Origin: Polyangiaceae bacterium
GTDB lineage: Bacteria; Myxococcota_A; Polyangia; Polyangiales; Polyangiaceae
Length of the DNA stretch: 64,000 nucleotides
Assembly (NCBI GenBank): GCA_015075635.1
Contig: JABTUA010000002.1
Span: 992,001 to 1,056,000 of the forward strand
Direction of reading: 5' to 3'
Translations under genes and position numbers: made by a program
The notes under the pieces: model-generated
Databases searched by the model: none
What the model was told of the DNA's origin: nothing
Seen by the model: only the letters and a program-made list of their open reading frames with translations
Shown: positions 30,275 to 38,838 of the stretch, one piece after another
How the letters are laid out: every line of letters starts with the position of its first letter
How positions within the stretch are numbered: position 1 is the stretch's first letter

Positions 30275-31294
30275 ATGAAGACTCTGCGCCGGCTCGCGAT
30301 GTTGGTGTTGTTGGGCATGGCTTCGAGCCTGAGCGGAGCGTGTGGAGACGAGCCGGGTTCATCGGGCGGCGGCGGGAGCGGGGCAGCGGACGCCGCGAGC
30401 GACGTGACGTTGGAGACCAGCAGCGGAGGCCAGGCCGGGGGAGGGACCGGCGGCTCGGAGGCTGGCGCGGGCGGGCAGGACGGCTCGGTTGCCGACAGCG
30501 CCGGGGAGGCCGATGCCGTCGAGGCCGATGCCGTCGAGGCCGATGCCGTCGAGGCCGATGCCGGGTGCCAGGGCCCGTTTCAGGACTGCGACGGCAATCC
30601 TGCCAATGGCTGCGAGACGGACACCTCGACGAGCCTCGGCTCGTGCGGCGGTTGTGGCAAGTACTGCCTCCCCACGACGACGGGCCTCCCCTCGTGCGTC
30701 AACGGCGTCTGCGTAGTCACCTGCGCTCCGGGCTGGGGAGACTGCGACGGCGTGCCCGGCAACGGATGCGAGGAACCGCTGCAAGTGAGCCCGATTCACT
30801 GCGGCGCCTGCGGCAACGCGTGCGCCAACTCGCCGTGCATCAAGGGCGCGTGCCTGGCCGACGCGGGGGCGGGCGACGCCGCGGCAGACGCGGGCGGAGA
30901 CGCGAGTCCGTCGGACGGGGCGGCGCCGGACTCCGGGAGCTCGGACAGTGGGGGAGCGGATGCCGGCTTCGGGCTCGACCCGTCGTGCGTGAAGCCGGGC
31001 TCGGTCGTGGTGCAGTGCAATCCCGTGACGAACGTGGGTTGCCAGGCTGGGGCTGCCTGCGATCTGGCGTACAACGGCACGAGTGCGGGGTTCGTCTGTT
31101 TCCCGGAAGGCCCGAAGCTGGAGGGGCAGGCGTGCAACAACGCCACGGGGCCCTGGTGCAAGCCGACGATGAACTGCGACGACGACAATCTGTGCCACAA
31201 GATGTGCTGCTCGGACGCGGATTGCACTGGCACCTTCAAGACCTGCAAGGCCACGAACCCGACGGTGGTTGGCACCTTCGGGCTCTGCTACTGA
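30275..31294 (+). CDS. lipoprotein with Cys-rich CGxCG repeats
   Basis: 339 residues from ATG 30275 (352 from ATG 30236). Signal peptide with lipobox LSGAC; Gly/Ser/Ala linker; a run of VEADA pentapeptides; then two similar ~45-residue modules DCDGxPxNGCE...CGxCGxxC (about 112-195), a second Asp/Ala/Gly linker, and a Cys-rich domain ending at CY. The DCDG...NGCE module recurs in surface proteins of myxobacteria. A TATCGT box ends four bases before ATG 30236, which keeps that start possible; 30275 gives the normal signal peptide. The 32-bp palindrome lies upstream. Confidence 0.8.
   Translation: MKTLRRLAMLVLLGMASSLSGACGDEPGSSGGGGSGAADAASDVTLETSSGGQAGGGTGGSEAGAGGQDGSVADSAGEADAVEADAVEADAVEADAGCQGPFQDCDGNPANGCETDTSTSLGSCGGCGKYCLPTTTGLPSCVNGVCVVTCAPGWGDCDGVPGNGCEEPLQVSPIHCGACGNACANSPCIKGACLADAGAGDAAADAGGDASPSDGAAPDSGSSDSGGADAGFGLDPSCVKPGSVVVQCNPVTNVGCQAGAACDLAYNGTSAGFVCFPEGPKLEGQACNNATGPWCKPTMNCDDDNLCHKMCCSDADCTGTFKTCKATNPTVVGTFGLCY
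30506..30562 (+). repeat. 15-bp tandem repeat coding for VEADA
   Basis: Three perfect 15-bp units and a 12-bp partial fourth, in frame within the lipoprotein gene. Confidence 0.95.
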
Positions 31295-31329
31295 CCCCGT
31301 ATCATCGGGCAGCTCGTCCAGGGACCAGC

Positions 31330-32073
31330 TCAGTTCGATGCCTTCTTCACCTCGAAGGAGTCGAAGCGCACGCTCCCCTGGTACACGAAGAACCCGATCA
31401 CGCCGCTCGTGCGCTGAATCGAGCTCCGCGACACCGTGGCACCCCCGGCCTCGGAGCAGTCGAGCGTGTCGCCCACGATGCGCGCCCGAACCGCATAGTC
31501 CACGCCGAGATCGACGGTCGAAGCTGCGGAGTCGAGCGTGAGATACGTGCGCGCCGTGTGCTCGGCGAGCCGCAGCTGTTCGTAGTCGTCGCGCAGGTTG
31601 CAGTTCACCGCATCCCAGGTGGTCGGCTCACCTCGAACCACGACGCCGCCCACGAGGCCGGTCTCGATGCGGTAGCGAGCCACGACCTCGACGTCGTCGC
31701 CCCACGAGGGGTCCGGCTCGATCCACCCGAAGGCCTGGAGGCTCCCGCCCTTCACCGTGAGGCCGCCAGCCGCAAGGTCGTAGGTCGCGGTCGGATCCCC
31801 CGTGTCGAAGTGCCAGGCGGGGTTTGCGACGTCGAAGTCGTCGTGGAAGAGCACGCCAGCGCCGCCCGCCGCGCCGCCGCTGGCAGAGCCTGCGGTGCCG
31901 CCGGTCGCGCTGGTCCCGGCGCTGCCGCCCGCACCACCGCCAGCGCTGCCACCCGCGCCGCCGCTGCCCGCCGAGCCACCAGTTCCGCCCGCGTCGGCGG
32001 AGCTGTTCGAGCAGCCCGCTGCTGCCAGCAGCAAACAGACCGCCACGCCGACACCCGCTGCGCTCGCTCCCAT
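31330..32073 (-). CDS. lipoprotein with jelly-roll-like domain
   Basis: 247 residues. Signal peptide with lipobox AAAGC (Cys 21), a Gly/Ser/Ala/Thr linker of ~50 residues, then a ~175-residue beta-rich domain (LFHDDFDVANPAWHFDTGD onward, ending SVRFDSFEVKK) that looks like a LamG/DUF1080-type jelly roll, often a carbohydrate-binding fold. The binding target is unknown. The ATG at 32073 begins the signal peptide; the frame is open further upstream. GTTCG/CGAAC half-sites lie about 50-75 bp upstream. Confidence 0.75.
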   Translation of the reverse strand: MGASAAGVGVAVCLLLAAAGCSNSSADAGGTGGSAGSGGAGGSAGGGAGGSAGTSATGGTAGSASGGAAGGAGVLFHDDFDVANPAWHFDTGDPTATYDLAAGGLTVKGGSLQAFGWIEPDPSWGDDVEVVARYRIETGLVGGVVVRGEPTTWDAVNCNLRDDYEQLRLAEHTARTYLTLDSAASTVDLGVDYAVRARIVGDTLDCSEAGGATVSRSSIQRTSGVIGFFVYQGSVRFDSFEVKKASN

Positions 32074-32120
32074 GCTCGAGACGCTCCCACGTGAGCTTCG
32101 TCTCCACCAGTAGAACAATC

Positions 32121-32148
32121 CGAACGAGACGTTCGAAGAAGTCGAACG
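32121..32148. promoter_or_regulatory. inverted repeats of GTTCG/CGAAC half-sites
   Basis: CGAACG-AGA-CGTTCG followed by the arm TCGAACG makes two overlapping inverted repeats (7-bp arms CGTTCGA and TCGAACG with a 5-base spacer). The half-site equals that of the palindrome at 30134-30165. It lies upstream of the minus-strand lipoprotein gene starting at 32073. Confidence 0.5.
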
Positions 32149-32308
32149 ATGCTGGTTGGACGCTTCCTGAAGCAGCGTCGGAGGAGCAGGCCATGCTGCG
32201 GCCATGGCGCGCCGCGACTCGAGGGGAGGGCTGTCGAGACCTGGTCGATCTTCGGTTCGATGGCGTGGCGGCGAGCGCCGAGCTCGAGTCGATGTTCCGA
32301 AGCAGCGG

Positions 32309-33919
32309 CTAAGGCGCCGCGGGGGCGCGCACCGTGCGGCCCGCGAGATCCGCCACGCGGACGGCGTCCCACGGCTCCGCGCGTTTCGGCACGAGCAAGG
32401 TGCCGCCCGGCCGATCCGCGAGCGGATAGAACTGCGCGACCGCCTTGCCGGTGTCTCTGCCGGCGCGCTCGAACACGACGGCCCGCGGCTCGGCGTCCGG
32501 CGCGCGGCGGAGCGTCACGACGTCGCTCCAGACCAAGGTTCCGTCCGAGAGCACCTCGGCCGTCTGCCACTCGGAGGCCTGCTCGGAGCCGGCTCCGGTG
32601 TCGGAAGCGGTCTGGTTCGCCACTTTGTTCATGCGGTGGAGCAGTCGATCGAAGTTGTAGTCGCTGATCCAGGAAGGGTTGCAGTAGCTCATGAAGTCGC
32701 GGGTGGCGGGCTCCACCAGCGTGTCGTCCCTCGAGTCCCAACCCCAGGCTCCGATCTTGCCGCCCGTGTACGGAAAGCTCGAGTCCGGCCCAGCCACGCT
32801 GCCGCAGGGCGCGTGGGGCAAACCGTGGGCGTGCCCGAGCTCGTGCGCCATGGTGCCGGCGGCCGACGACCCCTTGTAGCCCACGCCGACGCAGGCCCGC
32901 GAATAGGTGTCGGTCGAGCTGCCGACCAGGTGGCAGATCCCGGTCGTGCAGCCCCCGGAGCAGTAGCCCGAATACGTCTCCGTCGCGCGGAACGCTCCGT
33001 AGTAGTAGACGTCGTCGGGCGCGCCGTCCTTCTGACGCAGGTTGGTCACCGCGGTCAGCAAGGACGAAATGCCCGAGCCTCCGGCGTACACGGTGCCGGG
33101 GTAGTCGTACGCCTCGCGCACCGTGAGCTCGACCTTGCGCACCGGGTACATCGCCTGGAGCTCCTGCCGATAGAGCTCGAGCTGCGCGGCGCCGAGCTCC
33201 GGCAGCTTGCCGTTGTTCAGGACTGGTACGAGCTTCACCTTGAAGACCGAGCCGGTGTCCCAGGCGTGCAGCGGCAGCTCTCCCGTGCTCGGAAAGCGCG
33301 CGCCGGTCACGGAGCCGTTCACCTGCTCCGGTGGGGTCAGGAGCTCGACGCTGTAGCTGGTGTCGGTCTCGACGGCGCCCGCGGGAAACGGGACGTTGAG
33401 CGTCGAGTCCAGGTTGCTCTCTTCCGACGCTTCGTCCACGTACAGCGTCGCCTCGATCGAGGTCGGCGCGGCGCCGGGGCGCGTGAGCGTTAGGCGCGCG
33501 GTCACCGTCTGGGGCGTGAAGCCGCTCTGGGGCTCGACGTAGACGCGGACGAACCCGGCGCGACCGGCCACCGGATGCACCGACTTCGAAGGGTCGTGCT
33601 CTTGGCCAGCCTTCATGATCGGGACCTTCACGCCCTGGAACACGGCGATCTCGCTCATCGCGAGGTTCTTGGCGGGCGCGAGCTTCGGCAGCGGCGTGCC
33701 GGGTCCACCCGCGGCCCCGCCCGCGCCTGCAGCCCCACCCGAGCCTGCGTCGGAGCCCGACGAGGGCATCGGTGAGGTGTCCTCGGGGGTGCCCGCGTCC
33801 ACGGAGCTCCCGCTCGGGGGCGCGCTCGGCTCGTTGCTCGCGACGTCGTCCGGCGTGGTGCCGCAGCCGAGGAGCAGGCCAAAGGAAATCAGGGCGGTGA
33901 GGGGTCGGTGAAGGTGCAT
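32309..33919 (-). CDS. exported zinc metalloprotease (metzincin)
   Basis: 536 residues. Lipoprotein-type signal peptide (ISFGLLLGCG, Cys 18), Gly/Ala linker, beta-rich N-terminal half (about 85-260), then the catalytic domain with HELGHAHGLPH near residue 361, an extended HExxHxxxxxH zinc site, and DFMSYC near 409 as the Met-turn. This is metzincin architecture, possibly M66-like. It would degrade proteins outside the cell. It diverges from the sigma54 activator gene 34091-35491, and the stacked GTGACNNGTCAC sites between them could control both. Confidence 0.8.
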   Translation of the reverse strand: MHLHRPLTALISFGLLLGCGTTPDDVASNEPSAPPSGSSVDAGTPEDTSPMPSSGSDAGSGGAAGAGGAAGGPGTPLPKLAPAKNLAMSEIAVFQGVKVPIMKAGQEHDPSKSVHPVAGRAGFVRVYVEPQSGFTPQTVTARLTLTRPGAAPTSIEATLYVDEASEESNLDSTLNVPFPAGAVETDTSYSVELLTPPEQVNGSVTGARFPSTGELPLHAWDTGSVFKVKLVPVLNNGKLPELGAAQLELYRQELQAMYPVRKVELTVREAYDYPGTVYAGGSGISSLLTAVTNLRQKDGAPDDVYYYGAFRATETYSGYCSGGCTTGICHLVGSSTDTYSRACVGVGYKGSSAAGTMAHELGHAHGLPHAPCGSVAGPDSSFPYTGGKIGAWGWDSRDDTLVEPATRDFMSYCNPSWISDYNFDRLLHRMNKVANQTASDTGAGSEQASEWQTAEVLSDGTLVWSDVVTLRRAPDAEPRAVVFERAGRDTGKAVAQFYPLADRPGGTLLVPKRAEPWDAVRVADLAGRTVRAPAAP

Positions 33920-34033
33920 GCGGCCGACAGAGAGCAAGAAGTCGTCCAACCGAGCCGACCGGAAATCTCCAGTGTGGGCGAACGAAGCAGGCGTGATCGC
34001 GCCCGAATGCGCGCGCTCGACGCGGCTCCACGC

Positions 34034-34057
34034 GTGACCTGTCACGTGACGTGTCAC
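34034..34057. promoter_or_regulatory. two abutting GTGACNNGTCAC palindromes
   Basis: GTGACCTGTCAC (34034-34045) and GTGACGTGTCAC (34046-34057) are directly adjacent 12-bp palindromes; the junction itself reads GTCACGTGAC. They cover the expected -35 position of a promoter with TATAAC at 34073-34078, so a bound protein would block the activator gene. Confidence 0.65.
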
Positions 34058-34072
34058 GCTCGAGAACTGGGG

Positions 34073-34090
34073 TATAACCGCGACGATCCC
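34073..34090 (+). promoter_or_regulatory. -10 box upstream of the sigma54 activator gene
   Basis: TATAAC (34073-34078) is 12 bases before the ATG at 34091, giving a leader of only about five bases. Confidence 0.4.
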
Positions 34091-35491
34091 ATGCCCGACC
34101 GCCCGCGCTTCTCGGACTCGGAAACGGCGGGCACCGAGGATCTCCACCTGCTCGGTGAAGCGCCGCTCCGCCCGACTTCGGGCGAGCGAGCCGGGCTGGT
34201 CCTCCTGCACGCGCCGGACCCCCGCGCCGTGCCCCACGTGGTCGAGCTCTCGGCGAGCGAACCGTTGATGATCGGGCGCGAAACACCCGCTGGCGGGCTG
34301 ACGCTGCCGCAGACGGCGGTCTCGCGCGTCCACGCCCGCGTCCATCGCGCGCCCGGCGGGTGGACGGTGACGGATCTGGACAGCCGCAACGGCACACTCG
34401 TGAACGGAAGGCGCGTCGGCGAGGCCGTGCTCGAGCACCAAGACGAGCTGCGCGTCGGTGACGCGATCTTCGTGTTCGTGGCGAGGGGTATCGACGCCTT
34501 CGCCGGGCATCGAATCGATCGACCCGTGTCTGCGACGGAGCGGGTGGCCGGTCCGCAGACTCGCGCCGTCTTCGACGCGCTCCGCGCGGTCGGGCCGTCC
34601 AACCTCGCGGTCTTGGTCCTGGGCGAGACCGGCACGGGCAAGGAGCTCGCGGCGCGAGCGGTGCACGCGCAGAGCGGGCGTCGCGGGCGCTTCGCCGCGC
34701 TCAACTGCGCCGCCGTTCCGACACACATCGTCGAGAGCGAGCTGTTCGGCCACCGGCGGGGCGCTTTCACCGGCGCCGATCGCGACAAGCTGGGGCTCAT
34801 CGGCTCGGCGGACGGCGGCACCCTGTTCTTGGACGAGGTCGGGGACCTCGGCCGAGAGGCGCAAGCGAAGCTACTGCGGGTGCTCGAGACCGGCGAGCTC
34901 TTTCCCCTCGGGGCGACCACGCCGGAGCGAGTGGACGTGCGCTTCGTGGCAGCGACCAATCGCGACCTGCCGCGCTTGGTCGAGGCCGGGAGCTTTCGCG
35001 CCGACCTCTACGCACGCCTGAGCGGCCACGTGGCGCTGTTGCCCCCGCTGCGCACGCGCAAGGAGGAGCTGATGCCGCTGACCCGCCACCTGTTCGCCAA
35101 ACACGGGCGCAAGGACGTGTCGATCTCCACGCCGGCGGCGGCGGCGCTGTGTCACCACGACTGGCCGTTCAACGTGCGCGAGCTCGAGTCTCTGGTGCGC
35201 AGGGCGATTGCCCTGCTCGACGCGAAGGGCGCGCCGCCCACGGCTTCGCTCGAGCTCGAGCATCTGCCCGAGAGCGTGCTCGAGGGACTGACCGGCTACG
35301 GCGACCCACGCGAAGCGGCATCGGCAGCGGCGACCGACGCGACCGCACCCGATGCCGAGCTCCTGCGCGAGGCGCTCGTCCGTCACCGCGGCAATGTCGC
35401 CGCCGTGGCGCGCGAAATGCGCAAGGACCGCGTGCAGATCCACCGCTGGATGCGTCGCTTCGGCCTCGATCCGTCGGACTTCCGCGGCTGA
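34091..35491 (+). CDS. FHA-domain sigma54-dependent activator
   Basis: 466 residues. An FHA phosphopeptide-binding domain (about 45-135; GRE...SRVHARV...NGTLVNG) precedes a sigma54-interacting AAA+ domain (about 155-385) with Walker A GETGTGKE, the sigma54-binding loop GAFTGA near 221-226, Walker B GGTLFLDEVGD and an arginine-finger region. A Fis-type helix-turn-helix ends the protein (about 430-460). It should open sigma54 promoters after sensing a phosphorylated partner; the Ser/Thr kinase encoded next (36304-37758) is an attractive but unproven partner. Its stop abuts the stop of the convergent gene (TGATCA). Confidence 0.95.
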   Translation: MPDRPRFSDSETAGTEDLHLLGEAPLRPTSGERAGLVLLHAPDPRAVPHVVELSASEPLMIGRETPAGGLTLPQTAVSRVHARVHRAPGGWTVTDLDSRNGTLVNGRRVGEAVLEHQDELRVGDAIFVFVARGIDAFAGHRIDRPVSATERVAGPQTRAVFDALRAVGPSNLAVLVLGETGTGKELAARAVHAQSGRRGRFAALNCAAVPTHIVESELFGHRRGAFTGADRDKLGLIGSADGGTLFLDEVGDLGREAQAKLLRVLETGELFPLGATTPERVDVRFVAATNRDLPRLVEAGSFRADLYARLSGHVALLPPLRTRKEELMPLTRHLFAKHGRKDVSISTPAAAALCHHDWPFNVRELESLVRRAIALLDAKGAPPTASLELEHLPESVLEGLTGYGDPREAASAAATDATAPDAELLREALVRHRGNVAAVAREMRKDRVQIHRWMRRFGLDPSDFRG

Positions 35492-36307
35492 TCAGAAGCG
35501 ACCCAGAATCGACGCGCTGCCCACGCCGAGCGCCGGCGAGAGCCGGAGGCCGCTCGGTCGTTCCTTCGGCGCCGTGGCGTAGACGATGGTCGCACCCGCC
35601 AGCGCGGAGAGGCCCACTGCCAGGAACACGTCGCCGATCACGAACGAGCGCCGCGCGGCATCGACATCTGCGGGGTCGCACCTGGGCTTGCAGCGTTCGA
35701 GGTCGTCCTTCTTTGCCCGACCGTCGAGGGAGAAATATCCGAAGCCTGCGACTCCGATCACGCCGACGCCCGCGAGCACCCAGGTCGCGGTGGGCACGCC
35801 GCCCGCCGACCGGGCGGCGTCGGCCTTGGCGATCGCGCCGAAGGAGACCGAGACCGCTCGCCCCTGGTCGCCGGGCTCGAGCGTGACCTCGCGATCGAGG
35901 GTCTTGCCCCGGGCGAAGAAGCGGAAGTTGCGCACGCCCGGATCGACCTGCACGGGCTTGCCGTCGAGGCTGGTGGTCAAGAGCTTGCCGTCGAGCTCGA
36001 CGCGCACGTCGGAGAGCTCGGCGCCGCTCGCGTCGCGCGCCGAGAGCAGGACCGTGGGGATGGTCAGGTCCAGCTCCGTGAGCCAGCGCGTGCAGTCTCC
36101 CTGCAACACCGACGGACAGGCGGCGTCGCTGCACGCCAGCAGCTGGGCGCGAGCCGCCAGGAGGCGCCCGTCCTTGCGCAGGCGCTGGCCCTGCTCGTAC
36201 GCCACCGCGCACGCGAGCTTGGTCGAGTCCGTGGTGGGCTCGGCGCGCGCCGTGCTCGCGATGCCGAGCGCGGTCAGGGCGACCAGTGCCATGCGGAGCG
36301 CTCTCAC
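35492..36307 (-). CDS. kinase-linked membrane protein
   Basis: 271 residues from GTG 36307. Signal peptide ending at ARAE (about 24), a Cys-containing helical region with TPR-like look (CAVAYEQGQRLRKDG), a beta-rich region (about 90-155) resembling PEGA surface repeats (VELDGKLLTTSLDGKPVQVDPG), then two membrane helices (about 172-190 and 222-245). Proteins of this layout are frequently encoded right behind Ser/Thr kinases in myxobacteria. The GTGA overlap with the kinase gene makes co-translation likely. Confidence 0.75.
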   Translation of the reverse strand: MRALRMALVALTALGIASTARAEPTTDSTKLACAVAYEQGQRLRKDGRLLAARAQLLACSDAACPSVLQGDCTRWLTELDLTIPTVLLSARDASGAELSDVRVELDGKLLTTSLDGKPVQVDPGVRNFRFFARGKTLDREVTLEPGDQGRAVSVSFGAIAKADAARSAGGVPTATWVLAGVGVIGVAGFGYFSLDGRAKKDDLERCKPRCDPADVDAARRSFVIGDVFLAVGLSALAGATIVYATAPKERPSGLRLSPALGVGSASILGRF

Positions 36308-37758
36308 AGGCAATGGAGCTTGGGGACGCGGACCCCGTCCTTCTCGATGTAGGGAGGGACGCAGTCGCTGCGTCCGGCGGCTGCCGGCTTGGCCGGCGCG
36401 GGGGGCTTCCAGGCACGGGTTCGAGGCGCCTTCGCGGGTCCGGCGTCCGGCGGCAGCGCCGGCGGTTCGGCGCTGACCGGCGGCGGGGCAGGCGGCTCGG
36501 GCGCGGACGCCAGAGGGGTGATTGCGGGCGCCACGCTGAGCGCTGCGGGCGCCGGAGGCTCGGTGCGAATGAGCACGGTCGCAGCGGCACCGAGCCCGCC
36601 CGCGACGGCGGCGACCGCGACGAAGGCCAAGGGGCGGGCTCTGCCACCGCGGGCTGCGGGGCGCTCGAGCCGCTGAGTCTCGGCGTTGGTGAGGCTGGTC
36701 GCGACCAGGGTGCGCGCGTCGGCTGCCGCGAGCTCCGCGTCGGGAGCGACCGGCCGCGGCAGGGCGAAGGGACCGCTCGAGGTCGCGCCGGCCTCGATGT
36801 CCGCGAGCACTCTGGCGCGCTTCGTCAGCGAGTCGCCGGACACGCGCGTGGCGAAGGCCCCAATCTCGTGGTGCGGCGCCGAAAGCCCGGTGGCCGCGAT
36901 GGCGAGCGCCATGGCCTCTGCGCTCTCGAAGCGAGCCTCGCGGTCGCGCTCCAGACCGCGCATGACCAGCGTGCCGAGCGCTTCGGGCACGTGGGGCGCG
37001 ATCTCCCTGGGAGAAGGGATCGGCTGCGAGAGCACGACCTTCATGAGCTGAGCCGGGTGATCGCCGACGAAGAGGCGCTTGCCCGTGAGCGCTTCCCAGA
37101 GCACGACCGACAGGGACCAGACGTCGGCGCGGCGGTCGAGCGCGGTCTGGTCGACCTGCTCGGGCGCCATGTAGGCGATCTTGCCCTTGAGCTGGCCCTC
37201 GGCCGTTAGCTGCATGCGCGCCTGGGCCTTGGCGACTCCGAAGTCGAGGACCCTCGCCTGTCCGTCGATGCCCACCAAAATGTTCTGCGGCGAGACGTCG
37301 CGGTGGACGATGCCCAGCGGCCTGCCGCGCTCGCTGGTCGCCTCGTGCGCAGCGTGCAGCCCGTTCAGCACGTCGCGGGCGATCCCCGCGGCGATCGCGG
37401 GCGGCACGACTTCGCCCTGACGCCCTGCGTTGCGCAGCAGGCGATCCAGCGACTCGCCGTGGACGTAGTCCATGACCAGGTAGAGCGCGTCGTCTTCTTC
37501 GAGCACGTCCAGCGTCGGCACGACGTTCGGGTGCCGGATGCGCGCCGCGAGCCGAGCTTCGTCCAGGAACATGGCGCGGAAACCGGGGTCTTTGGCCAAG
37601 TGGGCGTGCAAGCGCTTGATCGCGACGGTGCGCGAGAAGCCGACGGGACCGAGCAGCCTTCCGAAGTGGACGACCGCCATGCCACCGGACGCGATCTCGC
37701 CGTGCATGACGTAGCGCCCGAGCGTGCGCGGACCGTCGAGCTCGGGCTTCTCCTCCAC
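36304..37758 (-). CDS. Ser/Thr protein kinase, single membrane helix
   Basis: 484 residues. The kinase domain (about 15-285) has the Gly-rich loop ASGGMAVV, the ATP-binding Lys 48, HRDVSPQN (152-159), DFGVAK (172-177) and the APEQ motif, so it should be active. One membrane helix lies near 375-395, with a Pro/Ala-rich outer tail of ~90 residues ending CVPPYIEKDGVRVPKLHCL. The GTG start has TATACT nine bases upstream. It heads an operon with 35492-36307. The FHA activator next door could read its phosphorylation. Confidence 0.93.
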   Translation of the reverse strand: MEEKPELDGPRTLGRYVMHGEIASGGMAVVHFGRLLGPVGFSRTVAIKRLHAHLAKDPGFRAMFLDEARLAARIRHPNVVPTLDVLEEDDALYLVMDYVHGESLDRLLRNAGRQGEVVPPAIAAGIARDVLNGLHAAHEATSERGRPLGIVHRDVSPQNILVGIDGQARVLDFGVAKAQARMQLTAEGQLKGKIAYMAPEQVDQTALDRRADVWSLSVVLWEALTGKRLFVGDHPAQLMKVVLSQPIPSPREIAPHVPEALGTLVMRGLERDREARFESAEAMALAIAATGLSAPHHEIGAFATRVSGDSLTKRARVLADIEAGATSSGPFALPRPVAPDAELAAADARTLVATSLTNAETQRLERPAARGGRARPLAFVAVAAVAGGLGAAATVLIRTEPPAPAALSVAPAITPLASAPEPPAPPPVSAEPPALPPDAGPAKAPRTRAWKPPAPAKPAAAGRSDCVPPYIEKDGVRVPKLHCL

Positions 37759-37773
37759 GACACATACAGTATA
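37759..37773 (-). promoter_or_regulatory. -10 box of a likely leaderless promoter
   Basis: On the minus strand the consensus TATACT (37768-37773) ends nine bases before the kinase GTG at 37758. Confidence 0.55.
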
Positions 37774-37792
37774 GCGGCCCCTGGAATTGAGC

Positions 37793-37804
37793 TATCGTTC
37801 TCGG
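37793..37804 (+). promoter_or_regulatory. -10 box of a likely leaderless promoter
   Basis: TATCGT at 37793-37798 ends six bases before the GTG at 37805; it is divergent from the kinase promoter within a 46-bp gap. Confidence 0.5.
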
Positions 37805-38737
37805 GTGAAGCGCGGCGCCTTGGTCATCGCCGCCCTGAGCTGGGCTTCGGCGTGCTCGCTGTTCGAGTCGTTCGACGGGTACTCGGACGACTGGCAGACG
37901 GGCGATGCTTCGGTGGCGGGCTCCGGAAGCAGCGGCGGGGTCGGTGGAGTCGCCGGGTGGCCGCAAGCCGGCACGGGCGGCACGAGCGGCGGCGGTGGTG
38001 CCGGAGGCGCTGGCGCGGCAGCGGGCAACGACGGCGGGCCTTCGTGCGGTGGAGGCCTCTCGGCTTGCGGAGCCGATTGCGTGGACACCGAGACCGACGC
38101 GGACAATTGCGGCAGCTGCGGCGTGGTTTGCGCAGCCACGCTCGGAGCGCTCTCGGAGTGCTCGGGGGGGAGCTGCACCTGCCAGGCCGGGACGACGAAG
38201 TGCGCGAGCGGCTGCACGCGCACCGACAGCGATCCGTTGAACTGCGGCGGCTGCGGCAAGGTCGTCTTGGCGGAGAAGTACTGCGTGTCCGGGGCTCCCG
38301 TATGCCGGCCGCGGACCAACGATTGCGCGACCTGGTGGTATCAGTCGACGTACGAGATCAAGTGCGAGTTCACGTGCACCGACAACACCGGTGACGGCTC
38401 GCACTGTGTCAAGCCGGCCGGGGGGAAGGTGCGCTGCCTGAACTCCAAGTGCATCGACGGCGAGTGTTCGAGCGCGCCGTGTCCGGCCGACCACATCGAG
38501 TGCCCGAGCACGCTCACCAACACCAAGTCGTGCTTCGACAAGCTGCGCGACTCGAACCACTGCGGCGCCTGCTCGAAGCAGTGCAAACCCGACGAGACCT
38601 GCGCTCTGGGGACCTGTGTGAAGTACAAGGTCGCCGAGAGCTGCACCGAGTGCACGGCCGGCATGAAGTGCTGCGACACCCCCACGGTCTGGGCGCACCC
38701 CCGCATTTGCGTCAGCGGCAGCGTGTGCCCGACCTGA
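37805..38737 (+). CDS. Cys-rich lipoprotein with CGxC repeats
   Basis: 310 residues from GTG 37805. Lipobox SAC at Cys 17; a ~50-residue Gly/Ala/Ser linker; then repeated Cys modules (DNCGSCGVVC, LNCGGCGK, NHCGACSKQC) with 30 or more cysteines in all. The repeats resemble those in the lipoprotein at 30275-31294, so both probably belong to one large myxobacterial surface family. The GTG fits signal peptide and -10 box; an upstream in-frame TTG at 37787 is less likely. Confidence 0.78.
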   Translation: MKRGALVIAALSWASACSLFESFDGYSDDWQTGDASVAGSGSSGGVGGVAGWPQAGTGGTSGGGGAGGAGAAAGNDGGPSCGGGLSACGADCVDTETDADNCGSCGVVCAATLGALSECSGGSCTCQAGTTKCASGCTRTDSDPLNCGGCGKVVLAEKYCVSGAPVCRPRTNDCATWWYQSTYEIKCEFTCTDNTGDGSHCVKPAGGKVRCLNSKCIDGECSSAPCPADHIECPSTLTNTKSCFDKLRDSNHCGACSKQCKPDETCALGTCVKYKVAESCTECTAGMKCCDTPTVWAHPRICVSGSVCPT

Positions 38738-38825
38738 CACGGGTGAACCACGACCACGCTCGCGGGCCCCTGCACGGTCACTGTCCCACGCGGACGTCAC
38801 ACCACCCGGGGTGGCGCGGTGATGC

Positions 38826-38838
38826 TACGCTCCCCGAG
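38826..38838 (+). promoter_or_regulatory. -10 box of a likely leaderless promoter
   Basis: TACGCT at 38826-38831 ends seven bases before the ATG at 38839. Confidence 0.55.
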
